NCBI RefSeq assembly: GCF_001558695.1
Contig: NZ_LNTU01000001.1
Coordinates: 62,001-126,000, forward strand
Direction: 5' to 3'
From: Paramesorhizobium deserti
GTDB taxonomy: Bacteria; Pseudomonadota; Alphaproteobacteria; Rhizobiales; Rhizobiaceae
Length of the DNA: 64,000 nt
The notes under the pieces were generated by a model, which saw nothing but the letters and a program-made list of their open reading frames with translations, was not told the origin of the DNA and searched no databases. The translations under genes were made by a program, and so were the position numbers. Position 1 is the stretch's first letter; every line of letters starts with the position of its first letter. Below, piece after piece: positions 49,092 to 59,712 of this stretch.

Positions 49092-50207
49092 TCAAGGCGC
49101 CCTGAGTTCGATCGCTTCGCGGAAGACCGCCATCAGTTCGCCGGCGCTCTTCTCCCAGTTGAAACGCCCGGCATTGGCCCGCGTCCTGGACGACAATTCC
49201 CGATAGAGAACGTCGTCCGTCGCCAATCGTGCCAGACCGTCGGCAATTGATTGCACATCGGCCGGATCGATGAGCAGCGCCGCATCGCCCGCCACCTCGG
49301 GCATGGAGGAGGAATCTGATGTCAGGACCGGAATTCCCGCGGCGTTGGCCTCTATGATAGGGAAACCAAAGCCCTCATAGAAGGAGGGCATGGCCAGAAA
49401 CCTGGCATTTGCATAAAGCCCGGCCAGTTCGTCGTCAGGGACATAGCCTGTCAGGCGGACGAAGGGCTCGATGCCGAGCCGCGCGATCTGTTGCCTCAGA
49501 TCACCGAGCCGCCAGCCCTGCCCGCCCGCGATCACCAGAGCCAGGCCTTCCCGGACCCGCCCGGGCAGGCGCGCATAGGCTTCAAGCAGGTTCGGCAAGT
49601 TCTTGCGCGGCTCGAGCGTGCCGACAAAAAGCATATAGGGACCGGTGATCCCGTGTTTCTCCAGCACGTCCTTCGAACTCCCCTGCCCGATCGCGCTCAG
49701 GCCGGGATGGACGACACGGACCTTGCCGGCGCAGTGGGGAAGAAGCGTCTTCAAGGCATCGGCGGTGGCGGCGGAGACCGCAACGATCCGGTCCGCGCTT
49801 TCAAGGGCCGGCTTCATCAGGAGACGCTCCGCGGCCCATGTCCGCGGGCGCATGGTTTCGGCGGCATGCACCCAGACGAGATCATGAATGGTGACCACCC
49901 TCGGGATATGCCGATCGAGGAAGCGCGGCAGGCGATGCGCCGGCCCCCAGAAGACATCGACCCGGTCCTTCATGGCCAGGCGCGGCAGCGCCGTCTGCCC
50001 CCAGATCATGCGCCTGATGCCTCCCCGATAATTGCCGATCCGCACCGTGGTTCCAGGCCATTGCGGCAAGGCAGAGACAGGCTTCTCCGGGAGATAGAGA
50101 AAAAGCTCATTGCCGCCGAAAGCCAACTGACGGCACATCTCGAAGAGATAACGGCCGATACCCGTTAGTTCAGGAACAAGGTTACGGGCGTCGATGCCGA
50201 TTTTCAT
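49092..50207 (-). CDS. GT4 glycosyltransferase, WbpY/WbdB-like
   Basis: The 371-residue product starts MKIGIDARNLVPELTGIGRYLFEMCRQLAFGGNE. It has the GT-B linker VGTLEPRKNLPNLLEAYARLP and the donor-site E-x7-E in PSFYEGFGFPIIEANAAGIPVLTSD, followed by MPEVAGDAALLIDP. Length and layout fit WbpY/WbdB-type transferases, which build D-rhamnan or mannan chains from GDP-sugars. One base separates it from the preceding 377-residue transferase gene (start 49090) and 25 bp lie to its other neighbour. The exact linkage made cannot be read from sequence. Confidence 0.88.
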   Translation of the reverse strand: MKIGIDARNLVPELTGIGRYLFEMCRQLAFGGNELFLYLPEKPVSALPQWPGTTVRIGNYRGGIRRMIWGQTALPRLAMKDRVDVFWGPAHRLPRFLDRHIPRVVTIHDLVWVHAAETMRPRTWAAERLLMKPALESADRIVAVSAATADALKTLLPHCAGKVRVVHPGLSAIGQGSSKDVLEKHGITGPYMLFVGTLEPRKNLPNLLEAYARLPGRVREGLALVIAGGQGWRLGDLRQQIARLGIEPFVRLTGYVPDDELAGLYANARFLAMPSFYEGFGFPIIEANAAGIPVLTSDSSSMPEVAGDAALLIDPADVQSIADGLARLATDDVLYRELSSRTRANAGRFNWEKSAGELMAVFREAIELRAP

Positions 50208-50232
50208 TCAGCATGTCCCTTCGCCGGGTACG

Positions 50233-52743
50233 TCAGCTAACATGGGAGCCGAAACTCAAAGCCAACATCCGTTTCTCTAAATATTCTGCTATATTCGAGA
50301 AACTGTGAGCAGCCCTCCACCTTTCCGCGCGTTCAGCTATCTGCCTGGTCGTGGTCGTCTTGCTCTTCAGAGACGAGAATACTTCTTTGATCCCAGCCGC
50401 CAATTCCTCGGGTTTCGTACCTGGGAGAATATGAACGACATCAGCTACATCATCGAATACCGACAAAGGCGTGACCGCCACAGGGACTCCAGATGACAAA
50501 CCGGTTCTGACAGCCGCGCTCGAGGACTCCCCCGTTTTCTGATAGGGAAATACCACAACATCCGCCTCACGGAGATGGCGAATGCTATCCTCATCCTCAA
50601 GGTAATCGTCTATTATCGTTATGTTTTTTTCGATACCTAACTCACGTATTTTGCTTTTGCATAACTCAATTTCCCCCCGGGATACCCCACCAGTGTCGTT
50701 ATAATCAGCGTTAACCATTTTCAAATGAACATCCACGCCAGAAGTGAGGAGCAGGTGTGTCGCTTCGATCAATTGAGGAAAACCCTTACCAGGGAGAAAG
50801 AACCCGTAGGATGCCATGATTCTTTTGGGAGCGCGGGTTGCGGTGCGAGACCCGTAAGCGGTAGCTTGCACTCCCTGTGGGAGGATTTTGACGTTATGAC
50901 AAATACCTCTGTCAGCGAGATTCCTTATATCCTTTTCCGTATGGACGAAAATACCGGTGGCCTTGCGCAGAGCCGGCACTAGCTCCGCCAACTCGAAGCC
51001 ATCCATTTTATCGACCGGATCGGTAGTAGAATGCATTGTTATGAAAACAGCAATTCCTGAATCAAGCAGATCTTGCATCATGGTGGCCAAATATTGGAAA
51101 TTAAATAGACCGTAATTGAACTGAATGATCACCTCATCGACTTGCCGCGATTTTATCGCGGTCGTCAGTTCATGAAGATCATCCCCCTTTCCTTCATTCC
51201 ACGTAGGCAGGACGTCCAAGACATCAATGCCCTTCCTAGAGAACTCCAGATCACCTTCCTTCTGACAAAAAACAATCGGCCTGCTTTGCACATGCTGAAT
51301 GATATTTTTCGAGTAGGAGGCTACACCGCATCGCTTATTCCACGTTGTAACCCACCCTACTTTCCGGGAATCTGCGTGAACCCAGCCCCGTTCAGTCTCG
51401 ATCTCGTTTGAAGCCAAGCAGAAGGCAGCAATTCTCTTATCCTTGTCGGAAAGATTGAGATAAGCGATCTTTTCTCTACTTTCCTGCAGGCTGCTTACTT
51501 CATCCTTATCCTTAGTCGCCAATGTTTTTCTGGCCTTATCCGCAGTCCTTCGAAGCGCCTCCATTGCAGTTGCTGCGCTACGCTCCCAGGTGAATTCGCG
51601 CGCATGCTGAATGCCTTTCTCGCGCAACCAGTTCAGACGCTTCTCATTGGAAAGAAAATGTTCCATACGCTCAGCAATCGCTGCGGAAGAACTCGGATCA
51701 AATCCGGCTTCAGGATCAGCCAAAAATTCCGGCAGGCTCGTTGTATAGGATCCAATAACGGGGGCTCCGCACGCCATTGCCTCAATGACGGGCAAGCCCA
51801 ACCCTTCCCAAAACGACGGAAAAACAAATAACTTGCAATTCCTGTAGAGGTCTACAAGTTCTTCATCCTGCACACGTCCAGTAAAGATGATTGAATTATC
51901 CTGAAGCCCAGCCTGGCGACCTATCGTATGGAGCCTATTATAAACATCCGGCCAACCGTTTCCAACAATCACCAATTGATGACTCTCCCGAAGGGCGGCG
52001 GGCAATTGTGCAAAGGCGCGTATCAACCCTTCTTGATTTTTCCGATGGTCAAAACTGGCTGTATAAAGCAAAAATGGGCGATTTATATTATACTTATTTA
52101 ATAATTCTACTGACATTCCTTCATTCAAAACACAAAACTTTTGGTCGATCCCTCCTCTGATATTCGCAATATCGCCCGAAAATTTCTTGAGCAGTCGCCG
52201 TCCTTCATCCGCTGAGTACTCTGAAATCGCCAAAAGTAGATCTGCCTTCTCCAAGAAGGACAATCTCTGCATATAATGCCTCTTCACAAGATCATACGCT
52301 AGATACTTCTCTGGATTCGCAAGCGGTATTAAGTCATAAAGCGTAACAGCAACCGGAATATTTGTGGATATTCTTTTTAAAGACCCCACAACTGGAACAT
52401 CCACACCTTCAATCAAACTGCCGATATGCAAGATATCCGGGGAAATTTCATTTATAAACTGTTCCCTGATTATTTCCGCAGCTTCCTGCTTTGCTGGATT
52501 TCCGTCCATGAAAGCACAGTCGCGAGGCACGTCAAATACTTTGATATTGGATTGAGGAAGAAGATTTCTAAAGGAATTGCGGATTTCCTGAATATGCTCA
52601 GGAAGCTGATTATTCAGGATGATGTAGAAATCATCCTCGGGGGAAATTGAGATCATCGCCTTCGCAAGATCAAGCGAATAGCGCCCAATACCACCAAGAC
52701 GGCTTCCAGATTGACAACATTGAAGATCAATTGCAATGCGCAT
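50233..52743 (-). CDS. two-domain GT4 glycosyltransferase (WbdA-like polymerase candidate)
   Basis: The 836-residue product joins two GT-B units. Domain 1 (about 1-395) starts MRIAIDLQCCQSGSRLGGIGRYSLDLAK and has an intact donor site FWEGLGLPVIEAMACG (E313, E321). Domain 2 (about 455-830, from KVGWVTTWNKRCGVASYSKNI) has the corresponding TGESSSAAVRTGLSSG, where the first Glu is kept (E739) but the second is Thr (747). Such fusions polymerise mannan or rhamnan repeats in ABC-transporter systems. Base composition is visibly AT-richer than the neighbours, with many AAT, ATA and TTA codons, which suggests separate acquisition. The start ATG overlaps the FkbM stop by one base. Confidence 0.88.
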   Translation of the reverse strand: MRIAIDLQCCQSGSRLGGIGRYSLDLAKAMISISPEDDFYIILNNQLPEHIQEIRNSFRNLLPQSNIKVFDVPRDCAFMDGNPAKQEAAEIIREQFINEISPDILHIGSLIEGVDVPVVGSLKRISTNIPVAVTLYDLIPLANPEKYLAYDLVKRHYMQRLSFLEKADLLLAISEYSADEGRRLLKKFSGDIANIRGGIDQKFCVLNEGMSVELLNKYNINRPFLLYTASFDHRKNQEGLIRAFAQLPAALRESHQLVIVGNGWPDVYNRLHTIGRQAGLQDNSIIFTGRVQDEELVDLYRNCKLFVFPSFWEGLGLPVIEAMACGAPVIGSYTTSLPEFLADPEAGFDPSSSAAIAERMEHFLSNEKRLNWLREKGIQHAREFTWERSAATAMEALRRTADKARKTLATKDKDEVSSLQESREKIAYLNLSDKDKRIAAFCLASNEIETERGWVHADSRKVGWVTTWNKRCGVASYSKNIIQHVQSRPIVFCQKEGDLEFSRKGIDVLDVLPTWNEGKGDDLHELTTAIKSRQVDEVIIQFNYGLFNFQYLATMMQDLLDSGIAVFITMHSTTDPVDKMDGFELAELVPALRKATGIFVHTEKDIRNLADRGICHNVKILPQGVQATAYGSRTATRAPKRIMASYGFFLPGKGFPQLIEATHLLLTSGVDVHLKMVNADYNDTGGVSRGEIELCKSKIRELGIEKNITIIDDYLEDEDSIRHLREADVVVFPYQKTGESSSAAVRTGLSSGVPVAVTPLSVFDDVADVVHILPGTKPEELAAGIKEVFSSLKSKTTTTRQIAERAERWRAAHSFSNIAEYLEKRMLALSFGSHVS

Positions 52744-54044
52744 TAACGTCCACGGCCTTCTTCAGTATTGACACCAAGCTCACTAGATATCTCGTTTATT
52801 CTTTTAAGAAATATCGCGTTTCGCCGTGAGCGGAAATTGCTGTCGATAACTTCCTGACTACGCCACGCCAGCGCGCTATTCTCCGTCGAGACAGCAACGC
52901 CGGGAGGATGGTGCAAGGCAAAGCGGCGAACCTTGATATCCAGGGCCGGAATTTTTTCCAGTACGCCAAATATGACTGCTTTTGTTGCGGGGTGCTTTCT
53001 GACAAATGCGAGGGTTTTTAACGCCACTGAATGCTTCACGCTGGCAAGACCGCCTCCTTCAGCATCGCGCCCTATTATCCGTCCGATCATTCGATATGGC
53101 TTGGTAAGGCGCCAGGAACGGCTGGAGAGAATATCGTTTATGCGCTGTTCTAATGCCTCCTCACGCGCCTGCAGAAGCTGCATTTCCGATCGATGAAACT
53201 CTCGCTCGGATTCTTGATTGCGCGCGAGCTGGTCAGCCAAACGCCACCATTTCTGCTCTCTCTGCTCTGCGGCAAGTTTCGCCTCTTCGAGCTTTTCAGC
53301 TTCCAGCTTGAGCTCGTTGATATGTGTCTCTATTTTTTCTTGATCGACATGGCTTACCACATGCGCCAGTCGATAATCATCGAAAACATTGGGTCCTGGT
53401 CCAAATACGGTTTTGAGTTCAGCTCTTTCCCTATGAACATAAAACCGATTCAATCCGTCAAAATATACGAATTCATAACCCAAGCTCAGTATCAACGCTT
53501 CCCATTCCTGAGCAACGGTTTCTTTGCCAAGGGGAACGGTACTCTCCACCACGACAACCCACGGCCGGCCCTTCGAAGGCAGCCAGCTTTCGATGACGGA
53601 TTTTTCCATTCCTTCGACATCGATCTTCAGCCAATGGACTTCGCGGTCACCGATCTCGTCTAGAACCGCGGACAGCGGCATAAGCGGGACTGCGGTTTCG
53701 ACTATTTCGAATCCCCTGGCGCGATGCTCTTCCGCAATCTCGGGATCGCCGGTGCTCAGGCCCGTTTCCGGTATTTCGAAAAAACGGAGCTTTTCTCCAC
53801 CCTTGCCGATGGCCGCCTGAAGAACCCGCTCGTCTGGCCGGTTCTCGCGCAGCTTTCCGGCATAGGTTGCGGTCGGTTCGACGTGAACGCCGCGCCAGCC
53901 TTTTTCGTAGAAACCGCGGCTGACGGAATCGACGACGGGATCCTGCGCTCCGATGTCGATATAAAAACCGTTTTCGACATGCTTCAGCGCGCGCCACAGA
54001 ATGACATCTTCAAAATTCTGCGCGTATGAAATGAGCATGGTCAT
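52743..54044 (-). CDS. FkbM-family methyltransferase with coiled-coil and membrane-contact tail
   Basis: The 433-residue product starts MTMLISYAQNFEDVILWRALKHVENGFYIDIGAQDP. The SAM motif is DIGAQDP (30-36), with KIDVEGMEKSVIESWLP at 141-157, typical of FkbM methyltransferases. Residues about 235-305 form a coiled coil (KIETHINELKLEAEKLEEAKLAAEQREQ). The tail carries SSRSWRLTKPYRMIGRIIG (309-327), an SWRLTxP motif often found in membrane-associated glycan enzymes. The plan (catalytic domain, then coiled coil, then amphipathic tail) recalls WbdD, the E. coli chain terminator whose coiled coil sets O-antigen length. It overlaps wzt by 4 bp and the polymerase by 1 bp. A chain-capping role is inferred. 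Confidence 0.87.
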   Translation of the reverse strand: MTMLISYAQNFEDVILWRALKHVENGFYIDIGAQDPVVDSVSRGFYEKGWRGVHVEPTATYAGKLRENRPDERVLQAAIGKGGEKLRFFEIPETGLSTGDPEIAEEHRARGFEIVETAVPLMPLSAVLDEIGDREVHWLKIDVEGMEKSVIESWLPSKGRPWVVVVESTVPLGKETVAQEWEALILSLGYEFVYFDGLNRFYVHRERAELKTVFGPGPNVFDDYRLAHVVSHVDQEKIETHINELKLEAEKLEEAKLAAEQREQKWWRLADQLARNQESEREFHRSEMQLLQAREEALEQRINDILSSRSWRLTKPYRMIGRIIGRDAEGGGLASVKHSVALKTLAFVRKHPATKAVIFGVLEKIPALDIKVRRFALHHPPGVAVSTENSALAWRSQEVIDSNFRSRRNAIFLKRINEISSELGVNTEEGRGR

Positions 54045-55276
54045 GCTTTCCGTTGAATCATGAATTTTGCATCGAGCCAGGTGCTCCCAATGAAGAATTC
54101 CCCATCCACATTCACCACGTCAAAGACAAGTGCATTGTCCTGCCATTCATAATTGTTCTCCAGATGCGTGTCGGAACTGACCAGTGTCGGAGAGAATGAG
54201 TAGGACCCAGGCCCCAGTGTGCAGGTGAACGGCAGGCCGTATTCTATCTTTTCACCGGCGGCGACGTTTTCGATTATTTGCTTCGTATGCCAAGTATTCG
54301 TACCCCAGATGATGTGACCGGTCCTGTCCCGCAGCATATAGCCAAGGACCAGCCGCGGGACGTTCTGGTTTGAATGCGCGACAAGCTTCAACAGGAGCTT
54401 CTGGCCGACGCGCGCGGTGTTTACCGGGTTTCCTGTCTTTTCATCGAGGAGGACTATGCTGTCGATGACGATCTCGAAGGTTCCCGACCGCGTATGCAGC
54501 CAGCCGTTCTGATTGCGCTTCTGCTCGACCGTCATCCTGGCGTTTTCCCGATCGGCGATCATGGCGTTATAATAATCCACCACCTCGTCGGGCGCACCGT
54601 CCTTCATGACGGTTCCCTTGTCGAGCAGGATGACGCGGTCGCAAAGCGCGCGCACGTCGCCCAGGCTGTGGGTGACCAGGATGATGGAGGTGCCCTCCTC
54701 CTTGAACTGCCTGATCCTGTCGAAGCTCTTGTGCTGGAAATAGCTGTCGCCGACCGACAGGACCTCGTCGACGATGAGCACATCGGGGCGTTTCGCCGTG
54801 GCGAGCGCGAATGCGAGACGCGCCTGCATGCCGCTCGAATAGACCCTTATCGGCTGGTCGAAAAATTCGCCGATCTCGGCGAAATCCTCGATTGCCGGCA
54901 TGAGCTCGGTCAATTCGGCCTGAGAGAAACCCATCAGCCCGCCCGCCTGATAGATATTCTGGCGGCCGGTGAATTCCGGGTTGAAGCCCAGTCCGAGTTC
55001 CAGGATCGCGCTGATGCGCCCCGCGACGGCGACGGAGCCCGATGTCGGACGAACGGTGCCGGTGATGATCTTGAGAAGCGTGCTCTTTCCCGCGCCGTTC
55101 TGGCCGATCAGCGCCAGGGCCTCGCCCTGCCTTACCTGAAAGGAAATGTCCCGGTTCGCCCAGAATTCGCTTTCAGGCTTGATCGAGGCGCCGAACCAGT
55201 TGGCGAATCGCTGCAGATTGCTGCGATAGGCGGCATAGCATTTGCTTATATGGGAGACATCGAGAACGACGGACAT
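54041..55276 (-). CDS. wzt: Wzt, ABC-transporter ATPase for polysaccharide export, with carbohydrate-binding C-terminus
   Basis: The 411-residue product starts MSVVLDVSHISKCYAAYRSNLQRFANWFG. Walker A is GQNGAGKST (58-66), the ABC signature lies in YSSGMQARLAFALA, and Walker B is in DVLIVDEVLSVGD. Residues about 245-411 form an additional beta-sandwich-like domain (SGTFEIVIDSIVLLDEKTG..., RVGQKLLLKLVAHSN...) of the type that recognises modified polysaccharide ends. It exports lipid-linked O-polysaccharide with Wzm. The ATG overlaps the wzm stop (TGATG) and the stop overlaps the FkbM start. The longer frame to 55366 is not needed. Confidence 0.95.
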   Translation of the reverse strand: MSVVLDVSHISKCYAAYRSNLQRFANWFGASIKPESEFWANRDISFQVRQGEALALIGQNGAGKSTLLKIITGTVRPTSGSVAVAGRISAILELGLGFNPEFTGRQNIYQAGGLMGFSQAELTELMPAIEDFAEIGEFFDQPIRVYSSGMQARLAFALATAKRPDVLIVDEVLSVGDSYFQHKSFDRIRQFKEEGTSIILVTHSLGDVRALCDRVILLDKGTVMKDGAPDEVVDYYNAMIADRENARMTVEQKRNQNGWLHTRSGTFEIVIDSIVLLDEKTGNPVNTARVGQKLLLKLVAHSNQNVPRLVLGYMLRDRTGHIIWGTNTWHTKQIIENVAAGEKIEYGLPFTCTLGPGSYSFSPTLVSSDTHLENNYEWQDNALVFDVVNVDGEFFIGSTWLDAKFMIQRKA

Positions 55277-56061
55277 CAAAGCGCATCCACGAGTTCGGGG
55301 CTGGCACGGCGGAAGACCACGAAGGACAGCGCCACCGCCACGCCGCCGACAAGGATCGCCGGCCAAAGGCTCAGCCAGGACGGCGCCTGGTTCAGGAGAA
55401 GCGCATCCTGGTAAAGGTTGACCAGCGGCGTCATCGGATTGAGCTGGATAAGGGGGCGGAACTGCTCGGGAACCACCGATTTGAGATAGACGATCGGGGT
55501 GAACCAGAACCAGAGCTGCATGAAAACGGTCATGAATTGCGCGACATCACGCACGAAAACGTTCAAAACCCCGAGAAACACGCCTATTCCGAAGGCCATG
55601 ACGGAGATCAGCAGCATCCCGGGGATGAGATAGAACCATGCAAGCCCCGGAAAATGGCCGAAGAAAAGAAAGATGACGGCAATGGCCACGAGCAGCAGCA
55701 CATGGTTGATGAGCGCGCTGCCCCAGATGATGACGGGCAGGCAGAGCCGCGGAAACGAGATCTTCTTCATCGCGGAGGCCTGCTCGATGAATATCCCGAT
55801 GCTCCTGTTCAGGATTTCGCTGAAGAGGCCCCATGCCGCCATTCCGGAAAGGAGATAGATCGGATAGGCCGCCTGATTATCGATATCAGGCATGCGGGCC
55901 TGCATGACCTCCGCCAGCACGATCGAAAATATCAGCGCCTGCGCCAGCGGATGCAGGATGAACCAGAATGCGCCGAGGCGCGACCGCGCGAAACGCCCGC
56001 GAAGATCGCCGCGGATCGACGCCAGGATGAAATGGCGATAGCGCCATATGCTATGCAGCAT
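55276..56061 (-). CDS. wzm: Wzm, ABC-transporter permease for polysaccharide export
   Basis: The 261-residue permease starts MLHSIWRYRHFILASIRGDLRGRFARSRLGAFWFILHPLAQ, the typical ABC-2 N-terminus. Six membrane helices follow (for example ALIFSIVLAEVM, YPIYLLSGMAAWGLF, HVLLLVAIAVIFLFFG, MLLISVMAFGIGVFLG, WFWFTPIVYL, PAILVGGVAVALSFVVF). GGAAGG eight bases before ATG 56061 supports this start and leaves a 53-bp gap after rmd; an upstream start at 56178 would overlap rmd by 64 bp. With Wzt it forms the inner-membrane channel for undecaprenyl-linked O-chains. Confidence 0.93.
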   Translation of the reverse strand: MLHSIWRYRHFILASIRGDLRGRFARSRLGAFWFILHPLAQALIFSIVLAEVMQARMPDIDNQAAYPIYLLSGMAAWGLFSEILNRSIGIFIEQASAMKKISFPRLCLPVIIWGSALINHVLLLVAIAVIFLFFGHFPGLAWFYLIPGMLLISVMAFGIGVFLGVLNVFVRDVAQFMTVFMQLWFWFTPIVYLKSVVPEQFRPLIQLNPMTPLVNLYQDALLLNQAPSWLSLWPAILVGGVAVALSFVVFRRASPELVDAL

Positions 56062-56114
56062 GCCAATTGCCTTCCGCGAATACGAGTGGGAGATGTTCTG
56101 TGTGATGGACTGCT

Positions 56115-57110
56115 CTAAGCCGACCCTGCGCGTTGCCTCGCTTGCGCGCGTTGCTCCGCCTCCACGCGTTGCTTCCAATCGTCCAGCACGTCGGTCAAGG
56201 TGGTCTCGAAGGCGATTTCCGGCTTCCAGCCGAAGACATCCAGGGCTGCGCCGGCGTCTCCGGTCGCAATCGCCACTTCGCTGCCGCGCAGGCGCGCCGG
56301 GTCAACGCGGATATCGATCTTCAGACCGGACATCTCGACCAGCGCATCGAGGATGGCATGTATCTGGCGGGGCTTGCCGGATGCCAGGTTGAAGACCCGG
56401 CCAAAAGCGTCGGGCATATCGGCGAGGGCCGCATCCGCATAGGCGCGGACCACATCGCGCACATCCATGAAATCGCGCTGTGCGGCGAGATTGCCCACTT
56501 CGATCAGCGGCGGCCTCAAGCCGGCGGAGATCTCGGCAATTTGCCGGGCGAAGGCCGGCACCACGAAGGCATCCGATTGCCCAGGCCCCGTGTGATTGAA
56601 CGGCCTGAAGCGGACGGATTTCAGGCCTTCGTTCGACAGCTGACCGATGAGAATATCGGCAGCCGCCTTGGTCGCGCCATAGACGCTCAGCGGCCTGAGG
56701 GCAGCCTTCTCCGTGACCGGTTTTCCTTCCGCCTCGATGAAGGATTCTCCATAGGCGTCGGCGCTCCCCGTGAAGATGAAGCGGGCGTGAGGCACATTCT
56801 CCATCACGGCCTGCGCAACGTTCAGCGTGCCTGTCACATTGATGTCCCAGGCCCGCCGATAGGCCCGGCGGGCATCGTTGGGAGCCGCCACCGCCGCCAG
56901 ATGCACGATCGCGGTCGGCCGCGTTTCCCGGATCACCTCGGCGATCCCGTGATAATCGGTGATGTCGACCTGCCGGCCGGATGTGCTTCCATGCCCGAGG
57001 GGGAAGACGGTCAATCCCCCGGCGGGCGCCCTCGACGCCAGCTCACGCTGCAGCCAGGTTCCGACAAAGCCGTTCGCGCCGGTTATGAGAATGCGGTTTT
57101 CAAGCACCAT
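56115..57110 (-). CDS. rmd: GDP-4-dehydro-6-deoxy-D-mannose reductase (Rmd), makes GDP-D-rhamnose
   Basis: The 331-residue short-chain reductase starts MVLENRILITGANGFVGTWLQRELASRAP, with TGANGFVG at residues 10-17. It has the catalytic Y-x3-K in PLSVYGATKAAADIL and the FRPFNHTGPGQSDAFVVPAFARQIAE segment typical of Rmd. It reduces the Gmd product to GDP-D-rhamnose. It lies between gmd and wzm, the arrangement found in A-band-type clusters. A close alternative would be a GDP-6-deoxy-D-talose-forming reductase, which sequence inspection cannot exclude. Confidence 0.88.
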   Translation of the reverse strand: MVLENRILITGANGFVGTWLQRELASRAPAGGLTVFPLGHGSTSGRQVDITDYHGIAEVIRETRPTAIVHLAAVAAPNDARRAYRRAWDINVTGTLNVAQAVMENVPHARFIFTGSADAYGESFIEAEGKPVTEKAALRPLSVYGATKAAADILIGQLSNEGLKSVRFRPFNHTGPGQSDAFVVPAFARQIAEISAGLRPPLIEVGNLAAQRDFMDVRDVVRAYADAALADMPDAFGRVFNLASGKPRQIHAILDALVEMSGLKIDIRVDPARLRGSEVAIATGDAGAALDVFGWKPEIAFETTLTDVLDDWKQRVEAEQRAQARQRAGSA

Positions 57111-57146
57111 TCAAGACACCATTGCCGGGCGTTCCGGCATCAGAGC

Positions 57147-58163
<1,017 letters not shown>

Positions 58164-58212
58164 TTACCGCCCGCTCAAATCCGCCAACCCCCATCGCCGT
58201 AAGCGACGGCGG

Positions 58213-59631
58213 TCATTTGCGCCCGTAAACATCCTCGAAGCGCACGATATCGTCTTCCCCGAGATAATCGCCGCTCTGAACCTCGATCATCACAAGAGGC
58301 ATGATTCCGGGATTTTCAAGGCGATGTCTGTTTCCACAGGGAATATATGTGGATTCGTTGGTCGCCAGGATGAGCTCGTTATCGCCATTCACCACTTTCG
58401 CCGTGCCGCTGACGACCACCCAGTGCTCGGAACGGTGATAATGCATCTGCAGGCTGAGGCTTGCGCCCGGCTTCACCTCGATGCGCTTGATCTTGAAGCG
58501 CTCGCCCTCTTCCAGAACCGTATAGGTGCCCCAAGGCCGGTGCACGGTCCTGTGCAGGCTATGCGCTTCGTGACCGGTATCCTTGAGCTGCGAGAAGAGC
58601 CGCTTGACGTTCTGCGCCTGATCCTTGTGCGCGACCAGCACCGCATCCGCCGAATCGACGATGATCAGATCCTTCACGCCGACCGCGCCGACCAGACGAT
58701 CGGAACTCTGGACATAGCAATTCTCCGCCTCGTAAAGCACCGTATCGCCGTTGATCCTGTTGCCGTGATCGTCCGGCCCGGTCAGATCGGCCAGGGCGTT
58801 CCACGAGCCGATATCGCTCCAGCCGATATCGCAACCGACAACGGCGACATTGGCGGCCTTTTCCAGCACCGCATAATCGATCGATTTCTTCGGCACCTGC
58901 GAGAAATTTTCCTCGTCCAGATCGACCCGGGTGCCGCTCGCCACCTGGGATTGCCTGGCGGCAAGGAGGCTCTTGCGGCTCTGTTCCAGAATGTCCGGGC
59001 AATGCTCTTCCATCAGCTTCGTCATGGTTCCGGCGGAAAAGCAGAACATGCCCGAATTCCAATAGAAATGTCCCGATGCGACATATTCCTTTGCACGCGC
59101 CAGATCGGGCTTCTCGACAAAGCGGATCACATCCTCGCCATCGGCCTCGATATAGCCGTAGCCGGTTTCCGGATATTGCGGTGCGATGCCGAAAGTCACC
59201 AGCCGCCCGGCATCGGCCAGGGCGATGGCCTTCACCGCCGCGGCGCGGAAGGCCTCGAGATCGCGGATCATGTGATCGGCGGGAAAGAGCGTGATGATCG
59301 CGTCGTCGCCATAGACCTGCTGCACATGCAGCGAGACGATGGCCGTCGCCGCCGCCGTGTCACGCCCCAGCGGTTCCAGAAGATAGGTGCATCCGAGCCG
59401 CGGTATATCCAGCAGCTCGCGATACTCATCCTCGGTCTTGAAGAAGAGCCCGCGATTGGTGATGGTCAGCACCTCGACGACATCCGGCAGCGCCGCGGCA
59501 CGCAGAAAGGCATGCTGCAGCAGGCTCTTTCCATCGGCCAGCCGGATGAAGGGCTTGGGATGGGTCTCCCGCGAAACGGGCCACAGGCGCGCGCCAGCCC
59601 CCCCGCTCATGATCGCCGGTATGATCTTCAT
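58213..59631 (-). CDS. manC: mannose-1-phosphate guanylyltransferase / mannose-6-phosphate isomerase
   Basis: The 472-residue bifunctional enzyme starts MKIIPAIMSGGAGARLWPVSRETHPKPFIRLADGKS, the nucleotidyl-transferase signature. It has FPADHMIRD and TGYGYIEADGEDVIRFVEKPD in the pyrophosphorylase part. The C-terminal cupin is the isomerase (KPGASLSLQMHYHRSEHWVVVSGTAKVVNG). It makes GDP-mannose from mannose-1-phosphate and may also supply mannose-6-phosphate from fructose-6-phosphate. It precedes gmd in the transcript, as WbpW does in A-band clusters. Confidence 0.96.
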   Translation of the reverse strand: MKIIPAIMSGGAGARLWPVSRETHPKPFIRLADGKSLLQHAFLRAAALPDVVEVLTITNRGLFFKTEDEYRELLDIPRLGCTYLLEPLGRDTAAATAIVSLHVQQVYGDDAIITLFPADHMIRDLEAFRAAAVKAIALADAGRLVTFGIAPQYPETGYGYIEADGEDVIRFVEKPDLARAKEYVASGHFYWNSGMFCFSAGTMTKLMEEHCPDILEQSRKSLLAARQSQVASGTRVDLDEENFSQVPKKSIDYAVLEKAANVAVVGCDIGWSDIGSWNALADLTGPDDHGNRINGDTVLYEAENCYVQSSDRLVGAVGVKDLIIVDSADAVLVAHKDQAQNVKRLFSQLKDTGHEAHSLHRTVHRPWGTYTVLEEGERFKIKRIEVKPGASLSLQMHYHRSEHWVVVSGTAKVVNGDNELILATNESTYIPCGNRHRLENPGIMPLVMIEVQSGDYLGEDDIVRFEDVYGRK

Positions 59632-59712
59632 TATCGAGAGAGCTCCCTGTCGCTCAATGCGGTTCCTGTTTTGACTGAACAGAAGGAACCGCTCTACCTA
59701 TTTGTTCTAGCC

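Noticed and set aside
55277-55366. Longer Wzt start at 55366
   Set aside because: It would overlap wzm by 91 bp with a sequence unlike ABC ATPases; the ATG at 55276 forms a TGATG junction with the wzm stop.
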